A DNA stretch of 64,000 bases from Bacillota bacterium (GCA_023391635.1 JAEWAQ010000081.1:1-64000); one strand, 5' to 3'; shown: positions 48,699-57,539, numbered from the stretch's first letter. Made by a program: numbers and translations. Notes: generated by a model not told the origin, from the sequence alone.

Positions 48699-49592
48699 GT
48701 GTTCCGGAAGTGCTATGCGGCGGTGACGCTAACGATATGCATTTGGTTGGGAGGAGCCCCCGGCGCCGCTGCCGCGCCTCAGCAGCCTGCGGCCGGATCG
48801 GTGTCCCAGACGCCTCAGGCGCAGCAACAAGCGAAGGCAGCCGGTGCATTCCTACAAGAGGCAGAAGCGCTGTATGAAGCGGCGAACGGCGGGGACGGGA
48901 CGAGCATTGCGAAGCATGCCGCGCGGACGGAAGCGCGCTTGCGCGCACTGCCGATGGAAGGCGTCGCAACGGCGGAAGGCATAGAGGCGCTTGCCCGCAG
49001 CGTATCCCGCATGAAGCGATTGGCAGCGGCCGTGCGTCCCGAGCCGGACAAGATCCGCAATCAGGCGGCGGAAATCCGCCTGGCCGCCGACGCGATCGCC
49101 CATCCGCAGACGCCGATGTGGCATCGGTACGGGCCGATCGTGCAAGAAGATCTTCGCCTGCTGGAGAAGGCGATCGCGGAGAAGGCAAGCCAGGCCGAGC
49201 AGCTCGGTCGGCTGCGGGGCTTGCAGGCCCATTATCAATTGATCCGAACGGCGATCCTGATCCATGCCGAGACGTATATAGTCGAGAGGGCAGACGCCAT
49301 CCTGCGCTATGCCGAGCGGATATTGGCCGCCAAGACGCCTAATCCGGCTTACGCCGCCGATTTGGCTTCTTCCCTGCAAGAAGCCATTGGCGGCTTGTTT
49401 CCCGCACAGGATCAGTCTTCGAGCGCGGAAGCGATGATGACGCCGGTATCCGGCTCGCCATGGGGATGGTCTGCGTTCATGGGCGTCTTTATCGTCGCCG
49501 TGCTGTCCTGGGTCGGCTGGCGACGCTATCAGGGATTGGAGCCTATTCCTCCTCCCGGAAACCCTCCCCCAGAACGTCATGGACGTCGTTAA
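48699..49592 (+). CDS. ypjB: Sporulation protein YpjB
   Basis: A 297-aa protein: signal peptide (about 1-25, LTICIWLGGAPGAAAA), a long helical extracytoplasmic domain and a C-terminal transmembrane helix (about 262-280, WSAFMGVFIVAVLSWVGW). This matches YpjB, a SigE-associated sporulation protein of unknown mechanism. GTG at 48699 is chosen since AGGAGGGG lies 6 nt upstream. Its last 50 nt overlap the convergent ypjC. Confidence 0.82.
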   Translation: MFRKCYAAVTLTICIWLGGAPGAAAAPQQPAAGSVSQTPQAQQQAKAAGAFLQEAEALYEAANGGDGTSIAKHAARTEARLRALPMEGVATAEGIEALARSVSRMKRLAAAVRPEPDKIRNQAAEIRLAADAIAHPQTPMWHRYGPIVQEDLRLLEKAIAEKASQAEQLGRLRGLQAHYQLIRTAILIHAETYIVERADAILRYAERILAAKTPNPAYAADLASSLQEAIGGLFPAQDQSSSAEAMMTPVSGSPWGWSAFMGVFIVAVLSWVGWRRYQGLEPIPPPGNPPPERHGRR

Positions 49593-50415
49593 TGACGATA
49601 AAAGCCCGTTTGTCGTGAAGACGGACGAGGCTTTTTAATTTGCGGATTTCGAATCGGCTGACGACGCAATAGAGCACCATCTTGTCACTGCCCGAAAAGG
49701 CGCCTACGGCCGGCATCAGCGTCACGCCCCGGTCCAGCTCCCGCGTGATCGCAGCCGCGAGCCGCCGCGGCTCTTCGCAGATAACGGTAAAAGCTTTGGC
49801 GGCCGAGACGCCCTCCTGCATGAAGTCGATCATTTTGGAGGCGATAAACACGCTGACCAGCGTATACAGCACTTTCTCCTTGGGGATGAAGAAGAGCGAC
49901 GAGCCGATGATAACAACGTCGATCATCAGGATGACTTGCCCCATACTGATGCCTCTTCCCCGGTAGATGATGCGGGCGATGATGTCGGTGCCCCCAGTCG
50001 TGCCGCCGGCGCGGAATACGAGCCCGAGTCCGATGCCCAGCGTGAGGCCGGCGTATAGCACGACCAAGATGAAATCGTGCTCGGTCGTGAACGGGACGAG
50101 CCATCCTTGGCGAACCGCGTGCTCCGCGATCCACAAAAACAAAGAGAGCATGACTGTGCCGCCAATCGTGAGCACCATCGATTCCCGCCCCAGCCGGCGC
50201 CAGCCGATGAGAAACAACGGAATGTTGATGACGATCGTCGTGGCGGAAACGGGCAGATGCAGCGCGTAATTCAGCAGTACGGATACGCCGGTCAGCCCGC
50301 CTTCCATGAGATGATTCGGCAGAATGAAATATTGCAGCCCGAATGCGTAAAGGGCTGCTCCCGCCGTCAGCAAGCACCAAGTGCGCACGGTATTCCATGT
50401 TTGGCGATTGTCCAA
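49543..50415 (-). CDS. ypjC: YitT/YpjC-family membrane protein (DUF2179)
   Basis: A 290-aa protein: five or six transmembrane helices (about 10-175) containing FRAGGTTGGTDIIARI, then a C-terminal soluble DUF2179 domain (about 215-285). It matches YitT family members; YpjC holds this position in B. subtilis. Function unknown. TTG start with AAGGAGG 9 nt upstream. It is the only complete minus-strand host gene in the window and overlaps the 3' end of ypjB. Confidence 0.9.
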   Translation of the reverse strand: MDNRQTWNTVRTWCLLTAGAALYAFGLQYFILPNHLMEGGLTGVSVLLNYALHLPVSATTIVINIPLFLIGWRRLGRESMVLTIGGTVMLSLFLWIAEHAVRQGWLVPFTTEHDFILVVLYAGLTLGIGLGLVFRAGGTTGGTDIIARIIYRGRGISMGQVILMIDVVIIGSSLFFIPKEKVLYTLVSVFIASKMIDFMQEGVSAAKAFTVICEEPRRLAAAITRELDRGVTLMPAVGAFSGSDKMVLYCVVSRFEIRKLKSLVRLHDKRAFIVINDVHDVLGEGFREEE

Positions 50416-50525
50416 CGCGATCGGCCTCCTTCCATGAAAGCATGAATTTACGAGAAAAATGCATTTGTTTTCATTAACATTCTACGCTAACATAGGAATG
50501 AACCCTCATCGAAAGGATGCGACGC

Positions 50526-50879
50526 ATGGGAGAGTCCCGAATCGCGCAGCTTCCGCTGGCAGACAGATCGCTCGCCGATCTGCAGCGGGAGGTCGACGCT
50601 TACATATCCCAGTTCAAGGAAGGCTATTTTTCTCCGCTCGCGATGCTGGCCAGAATGACGGAGGAAGTGGGCGAACTGGCCCGCGAAGTCAACCACCGTT
50701 TCGGCGAGAAACCGAAGAAGAAGGACGAAGCCGACAATTCGGTCGAGATGGAGCTTGGCGATATTTTGTTCATCGTCATCTGCTTCGCCAATGCGCTGAA
50801 CATCGATCTGACGGAGGCGCACAATCGCGTCATGCACAAGTTCAATACTCGTGACGAAGGCCGCTGGACGAAGAAGTAG
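50526..50879 (+). CDS. ypjD: MazG-type nucleotide pyrophosphohydrolase
   Basis: A 117-aa all-helical protein. The metal-binding Glu/Asp pattern is clear in ARMTEEVGELAREV (EExxE, about residues 40-52) and VEMELGDILF (ExxxD). It should hydrolyse (d)NTPs to monophosphates for pool cleaning. AAAGGA lies 9 nt before the ATG at 50526. Position before dapB is as in B. subtilis. Confidence 0.9.
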   Translation: MGESRIAQLPLADRSLADLQREVDAYISQFKEGYFSPLAMLARMTEEVGELAREVNHRFGEKPKKKDEADNSVEMELGDILFIVICFANALNIDLTEAHNRVMHKFNTRDEGRWTKK

Positions 50880-50924
50880 CCCGGCCTGTCAACCGAAATC
50901 ATACGAAATCAGGTGATCGCTCGC

Positions 50925-51731
50925 ATGAACCGCGCAATCAAAGTAGCCGTAGCAGGCGCAACCGGCCGCATGGGACGGGAAGTCGTCCGCATGGTGCTCG
51001 AAGACGAAGCTCTCCAGCTGGCAGCTGCCGTTGCCCGCTCCAGCGGACCGGTCGATGCCGGCAGTCTCGTCGGCAAGCCGGATACCGGCATCCGCGTCTC
51101 ATCGGACCTGGCGTCGGCGCTGGCGGAGACAAAACCCGACGTCATGGTCGATTTCACGACGCCGAAAGCCGCGATGCCCCATGCCGAGATCGCCATCGCG
51201 CACGGCGTTCGTCCGGTAATGGGGACGACCGGCTATACGCCGGAGCAGATTGCCGAATTGGACAAGTTATGCCGAGAGCGCGGCATCGGCGGGCTGATCG
51301 CGCCGAATTTCTCGATCGGGGCTATCCTGATGATGAAGTTCTCGCAGGAAGCTGCCAAATATTTTCCCCATGTTGAAATCATTGAATACCATGGCGACCA
51401 GAAGCTGGATGCGCCTTCCGGCACGTCGATCAAAACGGCGGAAGCCATCGCGGCCGTGCGCCAGGAGATCCGTCAAGGCAATCCGCAGGAGGAAGAAGTA
51501 ATTGATGGCGCGCGCGGCGGCTATTATAATGGATTTCGCATTCATAGCGTCCGCCTTCCCGGCGTATTCGCGCAGCAAGAAGTGATATTCGGCGCTTTCG
51601 GACAGACGCTCAAAATCCGCCACGACTCCTACGACCGCGCCGGCTACATGCCGGGCGTGAACGCAGCGGTCAAGAAAATAATGTCCGTCACCGGAATGGT
51701 ATACGGATTCGAGCATTTGATGGACGACTGA
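50925..51731 (+). CDS. dapB: 4-hydroxy-tetrahydrodipicolinate reductase
   Basis: A 268-aa lysine/diaminopimelate-pathway enzyme. The nucleotide-binding GATGRMGREV (about residues 9-18), NFSIGAILMM and the active-site EYHGDQKLDAPSGTS are intact. The family usually has HH at the active site; here it is YH. AGGTGA lies 8 nt before the ATG. Its product also feeds dipicolinate for spores. Confidence 0.96.
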   Translation: MNRAIKVAVAGATGRMGREVVRMVLEDEALQLAAAVARSSGPVDAGSLVGKPDTGIRVSSDLASALAETKPDVMVDFTTPKAAMPHAEIAIAHGVRPVMGTTGYTPEQIAELDKLCRERGIGGLIAPNFSIGAILMMKFSQEAAKYFPHVEIIEYHGDQKLDAPSGTSIKTAEAIAAVRQEIRQGNPQEEEVIDGARGGYYNGFRIHSVRLPGVFAQQEVIFGAFGQTLKIRHDSYDRAGYMPGVNAAVKKIMSVTGMVYGFEHLMDD

Positions 51732-51748
51732 GAGGGGTAAACCGCACC

Positions 51749-52171
51749 ATGCTGGATATCGCATTAATCGCGCATGATCGCAAGAAAGACGAAATGGTCA
51801 ATTTCGTCATCGCTTATGAACAAGTATTGAAGCCGCATCGGCTGTACGCGACGGGAACGACGGGCCAGCGAATCATGGACGGGACGTCTCTGAATGTGCA
51901 TCGCTTCATGTCGGGACCGCTCGGCGGCGATCAGCAGATCGGCGCCCGTATCGCGGAAAATACGATGGACCTGATCATCTTCCTGCGGGATCCGCTGATG
52001 GCCCAGCCGCACGAGCCCGACATTACCGCCTTGCTGCGGTTGTGCGATGTGCAGGGCATCCCGCTGGCGACCAATGTCGCGACAGCGGAACTGCTCGTGC
52101 GGGCGGTCGAGCGGGGCGACTTCGCCTGGCGCGAGATGGTGCACAAGTACAAGCCGGGGACGGGCGAATGA
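51749..52171 (+). CDS. mgsA: Methylglyoxal synthase
   Basis: A 140-aa enzyme converting dihydroxyacetone phosphate to methylglyoxal plus phosphate, a bypass that relieves phosphate limitation. LIAHDRKKDEMVNF, ATGTTGQRI, SGPLGGDQQIGA and FLRDPL (catalytic Asp) match the family. GAGGGG precedes the ATG. ATGA overlap with bshB1. Bacillithiol made by the next genes is used to detoxify methylglyoxal. Confidence 0.96.
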   Translation: MLDIALIAHDRKKDEMVNFVIAYEQVLKPHRLYATGTTGQRIMDGTSLNVHRFMSGPLGGDQQIGARIAENTMDLIIFLRDPLMAQPHEPDITALLRLCDVQGIPLATNVATAELLVRAVERGDFAWREMVHKYKPGTGE

Positions 52172-52893
52172 GGATGGCAGCGTGCGATGTTGACGGATTG
52201 GACTTGCTCGTGTTCGCCGCGCATCCGGACGATGCCGAGATCGGCATGGGCGGTACGATTGCTAAGCATACGAGAAGCGGTCGGCGCGTAGGTATCATTG
52301 ATTTGACATATGCGGAAATGTCGTCCAACGGCGACGTAGAGACGAGGCAGCGCGAAGCGGAGGAAGCGGGCCATGCGCTCGGTCTTGCCGTCCGCGAAAA
52401 TCTGGGTTTGCCCGACCGGCGCCTGGCTTCCATACCGGAGCAAGTCGACCGCATGGTGTCGGCCATTCGACGCTATCGGCCGCGCCGCGTATTTGCGCCG
52501 TATTATGTCGACCGCCATCCGGACCATGTCGCTTGCGGCAAGATGGCCGAGGAAGCGGTATTCAATGCGAAGCTTCGCCGTTATATGCCGGACGTTCCGG
52601 CCTGGACGGCGGATTCCCTTATTTTCTACTTCATCAACGATGCCCATGCACCGGGCATCGTTGTCGATATTACCGAAGATCAGGCGCGCAAAATGGCCGC
52701 GCTTCGCGCGTATCGTTCGCAGTTCGAGCCCGGCGGCAGTGATCCGTCCGCTCCGGGCCGGATCGAGACGCCGCTTACCCGCGGTTATCTGGAAGCGGTC
52801 GAAGCCCGCGACCGGCTGCTCGGGCAGCCGCACCGCATGGCCTATGCGGAAGGCTTCATCGCCAAAGGCCCGATGCGCTTCGACTATTTCTGA
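52168..52893 (+). CDS. bshB1: Bacillithiol biosynthesis deacetylase BshB1
   Basis: A 241-aa LmbE-like Zn-dependent deacetylase that removes the acetyl group from GlcNAc-malate. Zinc ligands are in AAHPDDAEIG (about residues 17-26) and RHPDH (about 114-118). The ATG overlaps the mgsA stop; ATG at 52174 is an alternative. Operon order mgsA-bshB1-bshA is as in B. subtilis. Confidence 0.95.
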   Translation: MRMAACDVDGLDLLVFAAHPDDAEIGMGGTIAKHTRSGRRVGIIDLTYAEMSSNGDVETRQREAEEAGHALGLAVRENLGLPDRRLASIPEQVDRMVSAIRRYRPRRVFAPYYVDRHPDHVACGKMAEEAVFNAKLRRYMPDVPAWTADSLIFYFINDAHAPGIVVDITEDQARKMAALRAYRSQFEPGGSDPSAPGRIETPLTRGYLEAVEARDRLLGQPHRMAYAEGFIAKGPMRFDYF

Positions 52894-52913
52894 CAGGCAG
52901 GGAGGAAACCAGG

Positions 52914-54077
52914 GTGGCAAGACCGCTCAAGATCGGCATCACCTGTTATCCATCACTCGGGGGTTCCGGCGTCGTCGCCACGGAATTGGGCAAAATATTG
53001 GCTGAGAAAGGCCACGAGATCCATTTCATCACGCATAGCGTGCCGTTCCGCCTGGGCAAATTCCAGCGCAACATTTATTATCACGAAGTCGAAGTAACCG
53101 ACTACTACGTGTTCCGATATCCGCCTTACGATCTGTCGCTCGCCGCCAAGATGAACCAGGTCGCGCGCCGCGTCGGACTCGATATCCTGCACGTGCATTA
53201 TGCAGTGCCGCATGCGATTTGCGCCTATCTGGCCAAGGAGATGTCACAGGGGCAATTCAAGGTCGTGACGACGCTGCACGGCACGGACATCACGGTGCTG
53301 GCGCAGGATGAGACGCTCAAGGATATTATCCGCCTGGGCATTCGCAAAAGCGATGCCGTAACGGCCGTCAGCCGCGATTTGATCAAGGAAACCCGGGAAC
53401 TGCTCGACATCACGGAGCCGATCGATCTTACCTATAACTTTGTGGATAAACGGTTGTATTATCCGCGGGAATGCTCGGACCTGCGTCACGATTACGCCGA
53501 GCAGGGTGAGAAGGTGCTGATGCACATTTCCAACTTCCGTCCGGTCAAGCGGACGCAGGATGTGGTGGACATCTTCGCCAAGGTCAGCGCCGCCATGCCC
53601 GCCAAGCTGATTCTGGTCGGGGAAGGGCCGGATCTGCCCAAATTGCAAACGAAAATTGCGGCGATGGGACTGACGGACCGCGTGCATTTCCTCGGCAAGC
53701 AGGACGATGTCGCGCAAGTCGTGTCGATCGCCGACCTGATGCTGCTGCCGTCGGAGAAGGAGAGCTTCGGCCTCGTCGCGCTGGAAGCGATGGCGTGCGG
53801 CGTGCCGACGATCGGCTCGACGGCCGGCGGTATTCCCGAGCTCGTACAGCACGGCGTGACGGGGTATCTGGCGCCGATCGGCGACGTGAACGCCATGGCC
53901 GATTACGCGATCTCGCTGCTGCAGGATCGCAAGCGGTACGCCGACTTCCGCGAAGCTTGCCTCATCCGGGCGAGGAACGAATTTTGCGATGGGAAAATCA
54001 GTTCGCAGTACGAACAAATCTATTACCGGGTGCTGGGCATCGAGGCGGATGTCCCGGTTACGCTATGCAAAGTCTAG
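52914..54077 (+). CDS. bshA: N-acetyl-alpha-D-glucosaminyl L-malate synthase
   Basis: A 387-aa GT4-family glycosyltransferase, the first step of bacillithiol synthesis (UDP-GlcNAc plus L-malate). N-terminal GSGVVATELGKILAEKGHEIH, the HVHYAVPHA segment and the C-terminal EKESFGLVALEAMACGVP (E-x7-E motif) are intact. GTG start after GGGAGGAAACC. Its last codons overlap the start assigned to cca. Confidence 0.95.
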   Translation: MARPLKIGITCYPSLGGSGVVATELGKILAEKGHEIHFITHSVPFRLGKFQRNIYYHEVEVTDYYVFRYPPYDLSLAAKMNQVARRVGLDILHVHYAVPHAICAYLAKEMSQGQFKVVTTLHGTDITVLAQDETLKDIIRLGIRKSDAVTAVSRDLIKETRELLDITEPIDLTYNFVDKRLYYPRECSDLRHDYAEQGEKVLMHISNFRPVKRTQDVVDIFAKVSAAMPAKLILVGEGPDLPKLQTKIAAMGLTDRVHFLGKQDDVAQVVSIADLMLLPSEKESFGLVALEAMACGVPTIGSTAGGIPELVQHGVTGYLAPIGDVNAMADYAISLLQDRKRYADFREACLIRARNEFCDGKISSQYEQIYYRVLGIEADVPVTLCKV

Positions 54078-55393
54078 ATGGCTTAGGCTCCGAGAACGGC
54101 CCCGATAAGGCGTCATGGGCGGACGGAATGAAGGCGCGGACGGGCAACGAGGCGCTGTGGGCGGGCGGAATGGACCTCGTGCGCAGATTCCATGCAGGCG
54201 GATACGAAGCTTATCTGGTCGGCGGCTGCGTCCGCGATCGTCTGCTTGGCCGACCGATCGGAGATATCGATATCGCCACGTCCGCGCTTCCCGAACAAGT
54301 AGAGGCGCTGTTCGATCGGACGATTCCGACCGGCTTGCGCCACGGCACCGTCACGGTCGTGCAAGGCGGCTTGACCTACGAAGTGACGACGTTCCGCACG
54401 GAATCCGGCTATGGCGATGCCAGAAGGCCCGACGAAGTGGTCTATGTCCGCGATATTCGGGAGGATCTGGCCCGGCGGGACTTCACGATCAATGCGATGG
54501 CATGCGGGCTGGACGGCGAATGCATCGATCCGTATGACGGCCGCAGCGATCTGGCGCGTCGCGTCGTTCGCTGCGTGGGCGATTCCCGGCAGCGATTCGG
54601 CGAGGACGCGCTGCGCATGGTGCGTGCCATTCGGTTCGCCGCCGCGCTCGAGTTCCGCGTCGCGAAGTCGGTGTGGCGCGGCATTCGCACGCAGGAGACG
54701 AGGCTGCGCCATGTCGCCATGGAACGGATCGGTGCGGAATGGGACAAGATGATGGCGGGCCCGCATCCCGGGCGCGCTTGCGAACTGCTCGTCCGCAGCG
54801 GGCTGCTTGCCTGGTTGCGGGAACCGCTGCCGGCCGTCAATGGAGCTGCCCTGAAAACCGGTTGCGGCGTTGACAAATCGGCTCTTGACAGCGTACGACA
54901 GCTGGACGAGCTTGCCGAACCGGATGTGCGGTGGACGGCGTTCTTCGCGGTTGCCGGATACGGCTTGCAGGAAGCTCTTGAAGCGTGCCGCACGCTGCGG
55001 ATGAGCGGCAAGCGGGCTGCGCGGATCGCGGCGGGCGTCGCATTCCGCTGCCGCATGAAGGCGGGCTCGTCGGAAGGTGTGCCGGGTCACGCCGCATTCA
55101 TGATGGCCGTACTTGACCTCGGCCGCCAAGCTGCGCAAGATTGGCTTGCGATAGGAGCCGGATGTACAGCCGAATGCCGCCCATGGCTGGAGGAGCTGCC
55201 GGCAGATTCCGTCAAACAGCTGGCGGTTCGCGGCGATGAGCTGGCCATGCGCCTGCATCGGAAGCCCGGGGCCTGGGTGGCGCCCGCGCTGCGCAAGCTG
55301 CTGGAGGACGTGGCGCTCAGGCGCGTCGCTAATGAGAAAGAAGCGCTGTTTCAAGCCGCATCCGGCTATGTGGATGACGGAGATCAAGCCTAA
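54065..55393 (+). CDS. cca: CCA-adding tRNA nucleotidyltransferase
   Basis: A 442-aa class II nucleotidyltransferase that builds or repairs the tRNA 3' CCA. LVGGCVRDRLLG and DIDIATSA (catalytic Asp pair), RRDFTINAMA and RFGEDALRMVRAIRFAA match the family. The start is uncertain: ATG at 54065 overlaps bshA by 13 nt without a site; ATG at 54128 follows a weak GGACGGA and still keeps the whole domain. The assigned tRNA-Pro already encodes CCA, so a repair role is likely. Confidence 0.93.
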   Translation: MQSLDGLGSENGPDKASWADGMKARTGNEALWAGGMDLVRRFHAGGYEAYLVGGCVRDRLLGRPIGDIDIATSALPEQVEALFDRTIPTGLRHGTVTVVQGGLTYEVTTFRTESGYGDARRPDEVVYVRDIREDLARRDFTINAMACGLDGECIDPYDGRSDLARRVVRCVGDSRQRFGEDALRMVRAIRFAAALEFRVAKSVWRGIRTQETRLRHVAMERIGAEWDKMMAGPHPGRACELLVRSGLLAWLREPLPAVNGAALKTGCGVDKSALDSVRQLDELAEPDVRWTAFFAVAGYGLQEALEACRTLRMSGKRAARIAAGVAFRCRMKAGSSEGVPGHAAFMMAVLDLGRQAAQDWLAIGAGCTAECRPWLEELPADSVKQLAVRGDELAMRLHRKPGAWVAPALRKLLEDVALRRVANEKEALFQAASGYVDDGDQA

Positions 55394-55407
55394 AGGAGGC
55401 GTTCGTC

Positions 55408-56382
55408 CTGCAAGCCCCCGCAACGTTGTTGGCCTTGCTGCAAGCCGAACCCGGCTCCTACGTGTCGGGCGAAGAGATCAGCCGCAAGCTGAATGTGAGC
55501 CGAACGGCCGTCTGGAAGCAAATCCGCAAGCTGGAAGCGGAGGGATACGCGATCGAAGCGGTACCCAGACTCGGCTACCGGCTCGTCGGCCGTCCCGAGA
55601 AGCTGTCGCTGACCGAGCTGCTGTCGAAGTTGGAAACCCGGGAATTCGGGCGGCATCTGAAGCTGCTGGACGAAGTCGATTCGACGCAGAACGTCGTGCG
55701 GCGGATGGCGGAAGAAGGTGCCCCGCAAGGCACGCTGGTCATCGCCGAGCGCCAGACGCAGGGGCGAGGGCGCCTCGGGCGAAGCTGGCTGTCGCCGTCG
55801 GGCAAGGGCATCTGGATGAGTTTGCTGCTCAGGCCGCAAGTGCCGCTGCCGCTGACGCCGCAGTTGACGCTGCTCGCCGCGGTGGCGCTCAGCCGCGCGA
55901 TCGCGCGGATCGTTCCGCTTCACATTGGCATCAAGTGGCCGAACGACCTGCTCGTGGACGGAAAGAAGATCAGCGGCATCCTGCTCGAATCCGCAGCCGA
56001 AGACGAACGGTTGAAATTCGTCGTCGTCGGATTAGGCATATCGGCGAATCTGGAAGCGGAGGATTACCCTGAGGAAATGCTGGACAAGGCGGCATCGCTG
56101 AAGATGCTGTCGGGCCGGCCGGTGGACAGGCCGGCGCTCATCGCGGCCGTCATGCTGGAATTCGAGCGATTGTTCGACCTGTATCGGCAGGAAGGCTTCG
56201 CACCCGTCCGTTCGCTGTGGGAAGCCCATTCTGTCACGCTGCATCGGCCCGTTGTGCTGCATGCGCCGGACGGTAGTATCGAAGGCGTGCCCGAATCGCT
56301 CGACGACCTGGGAGGGCTTCGCGTGCGCCTGGCCGACGGCAGCGTCCGTACGGTGTATTCGGCCGCAATCGGGGAATCCTGA
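55408..56382 (+). CDS. birA: Biotin ligase and biotin operon repressor
   Basis: About 324 aa: N-terminal winged helix (about 18-65, SGEEISRKLNVSRTAVWKQI), catalytic domain with STQN, GRGRLGRSWLSP (biotinyl-AMP loop) and KWPNDLLVDGKK, and a C-terminal SH3-like domain. It biotinylates carboxylases and represses biotin genes. The only start with good spacing is CTG at 55408, 8 nt after AAGGAGG; the first in-frame TTG (55426) has no site and would cut the N-terminus. Confidence 0.93.
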   Translation: MQAPATLLALLQAEPGSYVSGEEISRKLNVSRTAVWKQIRKLEAEGYAIEAVPRLGYRLVGRPEKLSLTELLSKLETREFGRHLKLLDEVDSTQNVVRRMAEEGAPQGTLVIAERQTQGRGRLGRSWLSPSGKGIWMSLLLRPQVPLPLTPQLTLLAAVALSRAIARIVPLHIGIKWPNDLLVDGKKISGILLESAAEDERLKFVVVGLGISANLEAEDYPEEMLDKAASLKMLSGRPVDRPALIAAVMLEFERLFDLYRQEGFAPVRSLWEAHSVTLHRPVVLHAPDGSIEGVPESLDDLGGLRVRLADGSVRTVYSAAIGES

Positions 56383-56383
56383 A

Positions 56384-56412
56384 TGGACGGCTGGCAGATT
56401 CCGTGCTATACT
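56384..56412 (+). promoter_or_regulatory. SigA promoter of panBCD
   Basis: TGGACG (56384-56389), 17-nt spacer, TATACT (56407-56412) with a TGC extension. Transcription should start near 56419. Confidence 0.65.
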
Positions 56413-56418
56413 GACTTT

Positions 56419-56612
56419 GTTGCAAGGTGGTATCGCTCATCGGAACGAACTGCACTTGCCGCTCGCAATCGCAATGCCGTTCAATTGAATACCGTCATGG
56501 ATACACGGCGGATTCTGCTCTGAGCCGAAAGGACCGAGACAGAAGGACGTGAAGTTTCGTTCAGACGTTTAACGGAAACCTTTTTGCGCTGGGCAAACAG
56601 GTTTTTTTTGTT
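56419..56612 (+). promoter_or_regulatory. Structured panB leader with attenuator (possible pan-motif RNA)
   Basis: A ~190-nt leader ending in a terminator: AAACCT (56576-56581) with AGGTTT (56599-56604), inner TTTGC/GCAAA, then a T-rich tail. An alternative hairpin pairs GTTTCGTT (56554-56561) with AACGGAAAC (56571-56579) and uses the same GAAAC bases, so the two exclude each other. Smaller stems CCGT/ACGG and CGGC/GCCG lie upstream. A conserved RNA called pan is known upstream of panB in several phyla; I cannot confirm its consensus here. Confidence 0.6.
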
Positions 56613-56669
56613 TCGTTCCATCCACCTGATCACAGGAGGACCATCCGAATTCGAAGGAGGACCATCCGC

Positions 56670-57539
56670 ATGGCACAACCTTTAACCGTACCGAAAATTA
56701 AATCGATGAAGACGGCAGGCAAGAAAATCGCGATGTTGACCGCATACGATTATCCTTCCGCGGCGCTCGCGGAGGAGGCCGGGGTCGACATGATCCTGGT
56801 CGGCGACTCGCTCGGCAATGTCGTGCTCGGTTATGACACAACCGTCCCCGTCACGCTGGACGACATGATTTACCACTCGCGCATTGTCGCACGCACCGCA
56901 AAGTCCACGATGATCGTGACCGACATGCCGTTCGCGACGTACCGGCTCGGGCCGGCAGACACGCTGCGCAATGCGGCCCGGTTAATGCGCGAAGGCGGTG
57001 CCCATGCCGTCAAGATGGAAGGCGGCGCCGACCTGGCCGAGGAAATCCGGCGCTTGACGCTGGCAGGCATCCCGGTCGTCGGACATCTCGGCTTGACGCC
57101 GCAATCCGTGCATCAGATCGGCGGATACAAAGTGCAGGGCAAGGGCGTTCAGGAAGCCGAGAAGCTGCTGGACGACGCCAAGGCGCTCGAGCAGGCCGGC
57201 GTGTTCGCGATCGTGCTGGAGCTCGTCACGGAACCGCTGGCGGCTGCCGTTTCAAAGTCGATCTCCGTGCCGACCATCGGCATCGGAGCGGGCCGGGGCT
57301 GTGACGGCCAAGTGCTTGTCTACCACGATATGGTCCGTTACGGTCCGAGCATCCGCGACAAGAAATTCGTCAAATCATACGCCGACGTCGGCAGCACGAT
57401 CCGCCAGGCGATCGCTTCCTACGTGAGCGATGTCAAGGCGCAGTCGTTCCCGGAAGAGAAGCATGCTTTCGGGTTGGATGATGCCGCTGCTCAAGCATTG
57501 GATCAGTCATTGCGAATATATGGAGGAAGCTCTTCATGA
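56670..57539 (+). CDS. panB: 3-methyl-2-oxobutanoate hydroxymethyltransferase
   Basis: A 289-aa TIM-barrel enzyme, the first step of pantothenate synthesis from ketoisovalerate. MLTAYDYPSAALAEEAG, VGDSLGNVVLGY (metal-binding Asp), VKMEGG and GIGAGRGCDGQVLV are intact. Two copies of AGGAGGACCATCCG lie upstream; the second is 8 nt from the ATG. Overlaps panC by 4 nt. Confidence 0.97.
   Translation: MAQPLTVPKIKSMKTAGKKIAMLTAYDYPSAALAEEAGVDMILVGDSLGNVVLGYDTTVPVTLDDMIYHSRIVARTAKSTMIVTDMPFATYRLGPADTLRNAARLMREGGAHAVKMEGGADLAEEIRRLTLAGIPVVGHLGLTPQSVHQIGGYKVQGKGVQEAEKLLDDAKALEQAGVFAIVLELVTEPLAAAVSKSISVPTIGIGAGRGCDGQVLVYHDMVRYGPSIRDKKFVKSYADVGSTIRQAIASYVSDVKAQSFPEEKHAFGLDDAAAQALDQSLRIYGGSSS

Noticed and set aside
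56422..56436. T-box-like AAGGTGGTATCGC near the panB transcript start
   Set aside because: It matches the T-box consensus at most positions, but lies within about 20 nt of the predicted transcript start. There is no room for a specifier stem, and it is about 140 nt away from the terminator. Probably chance.
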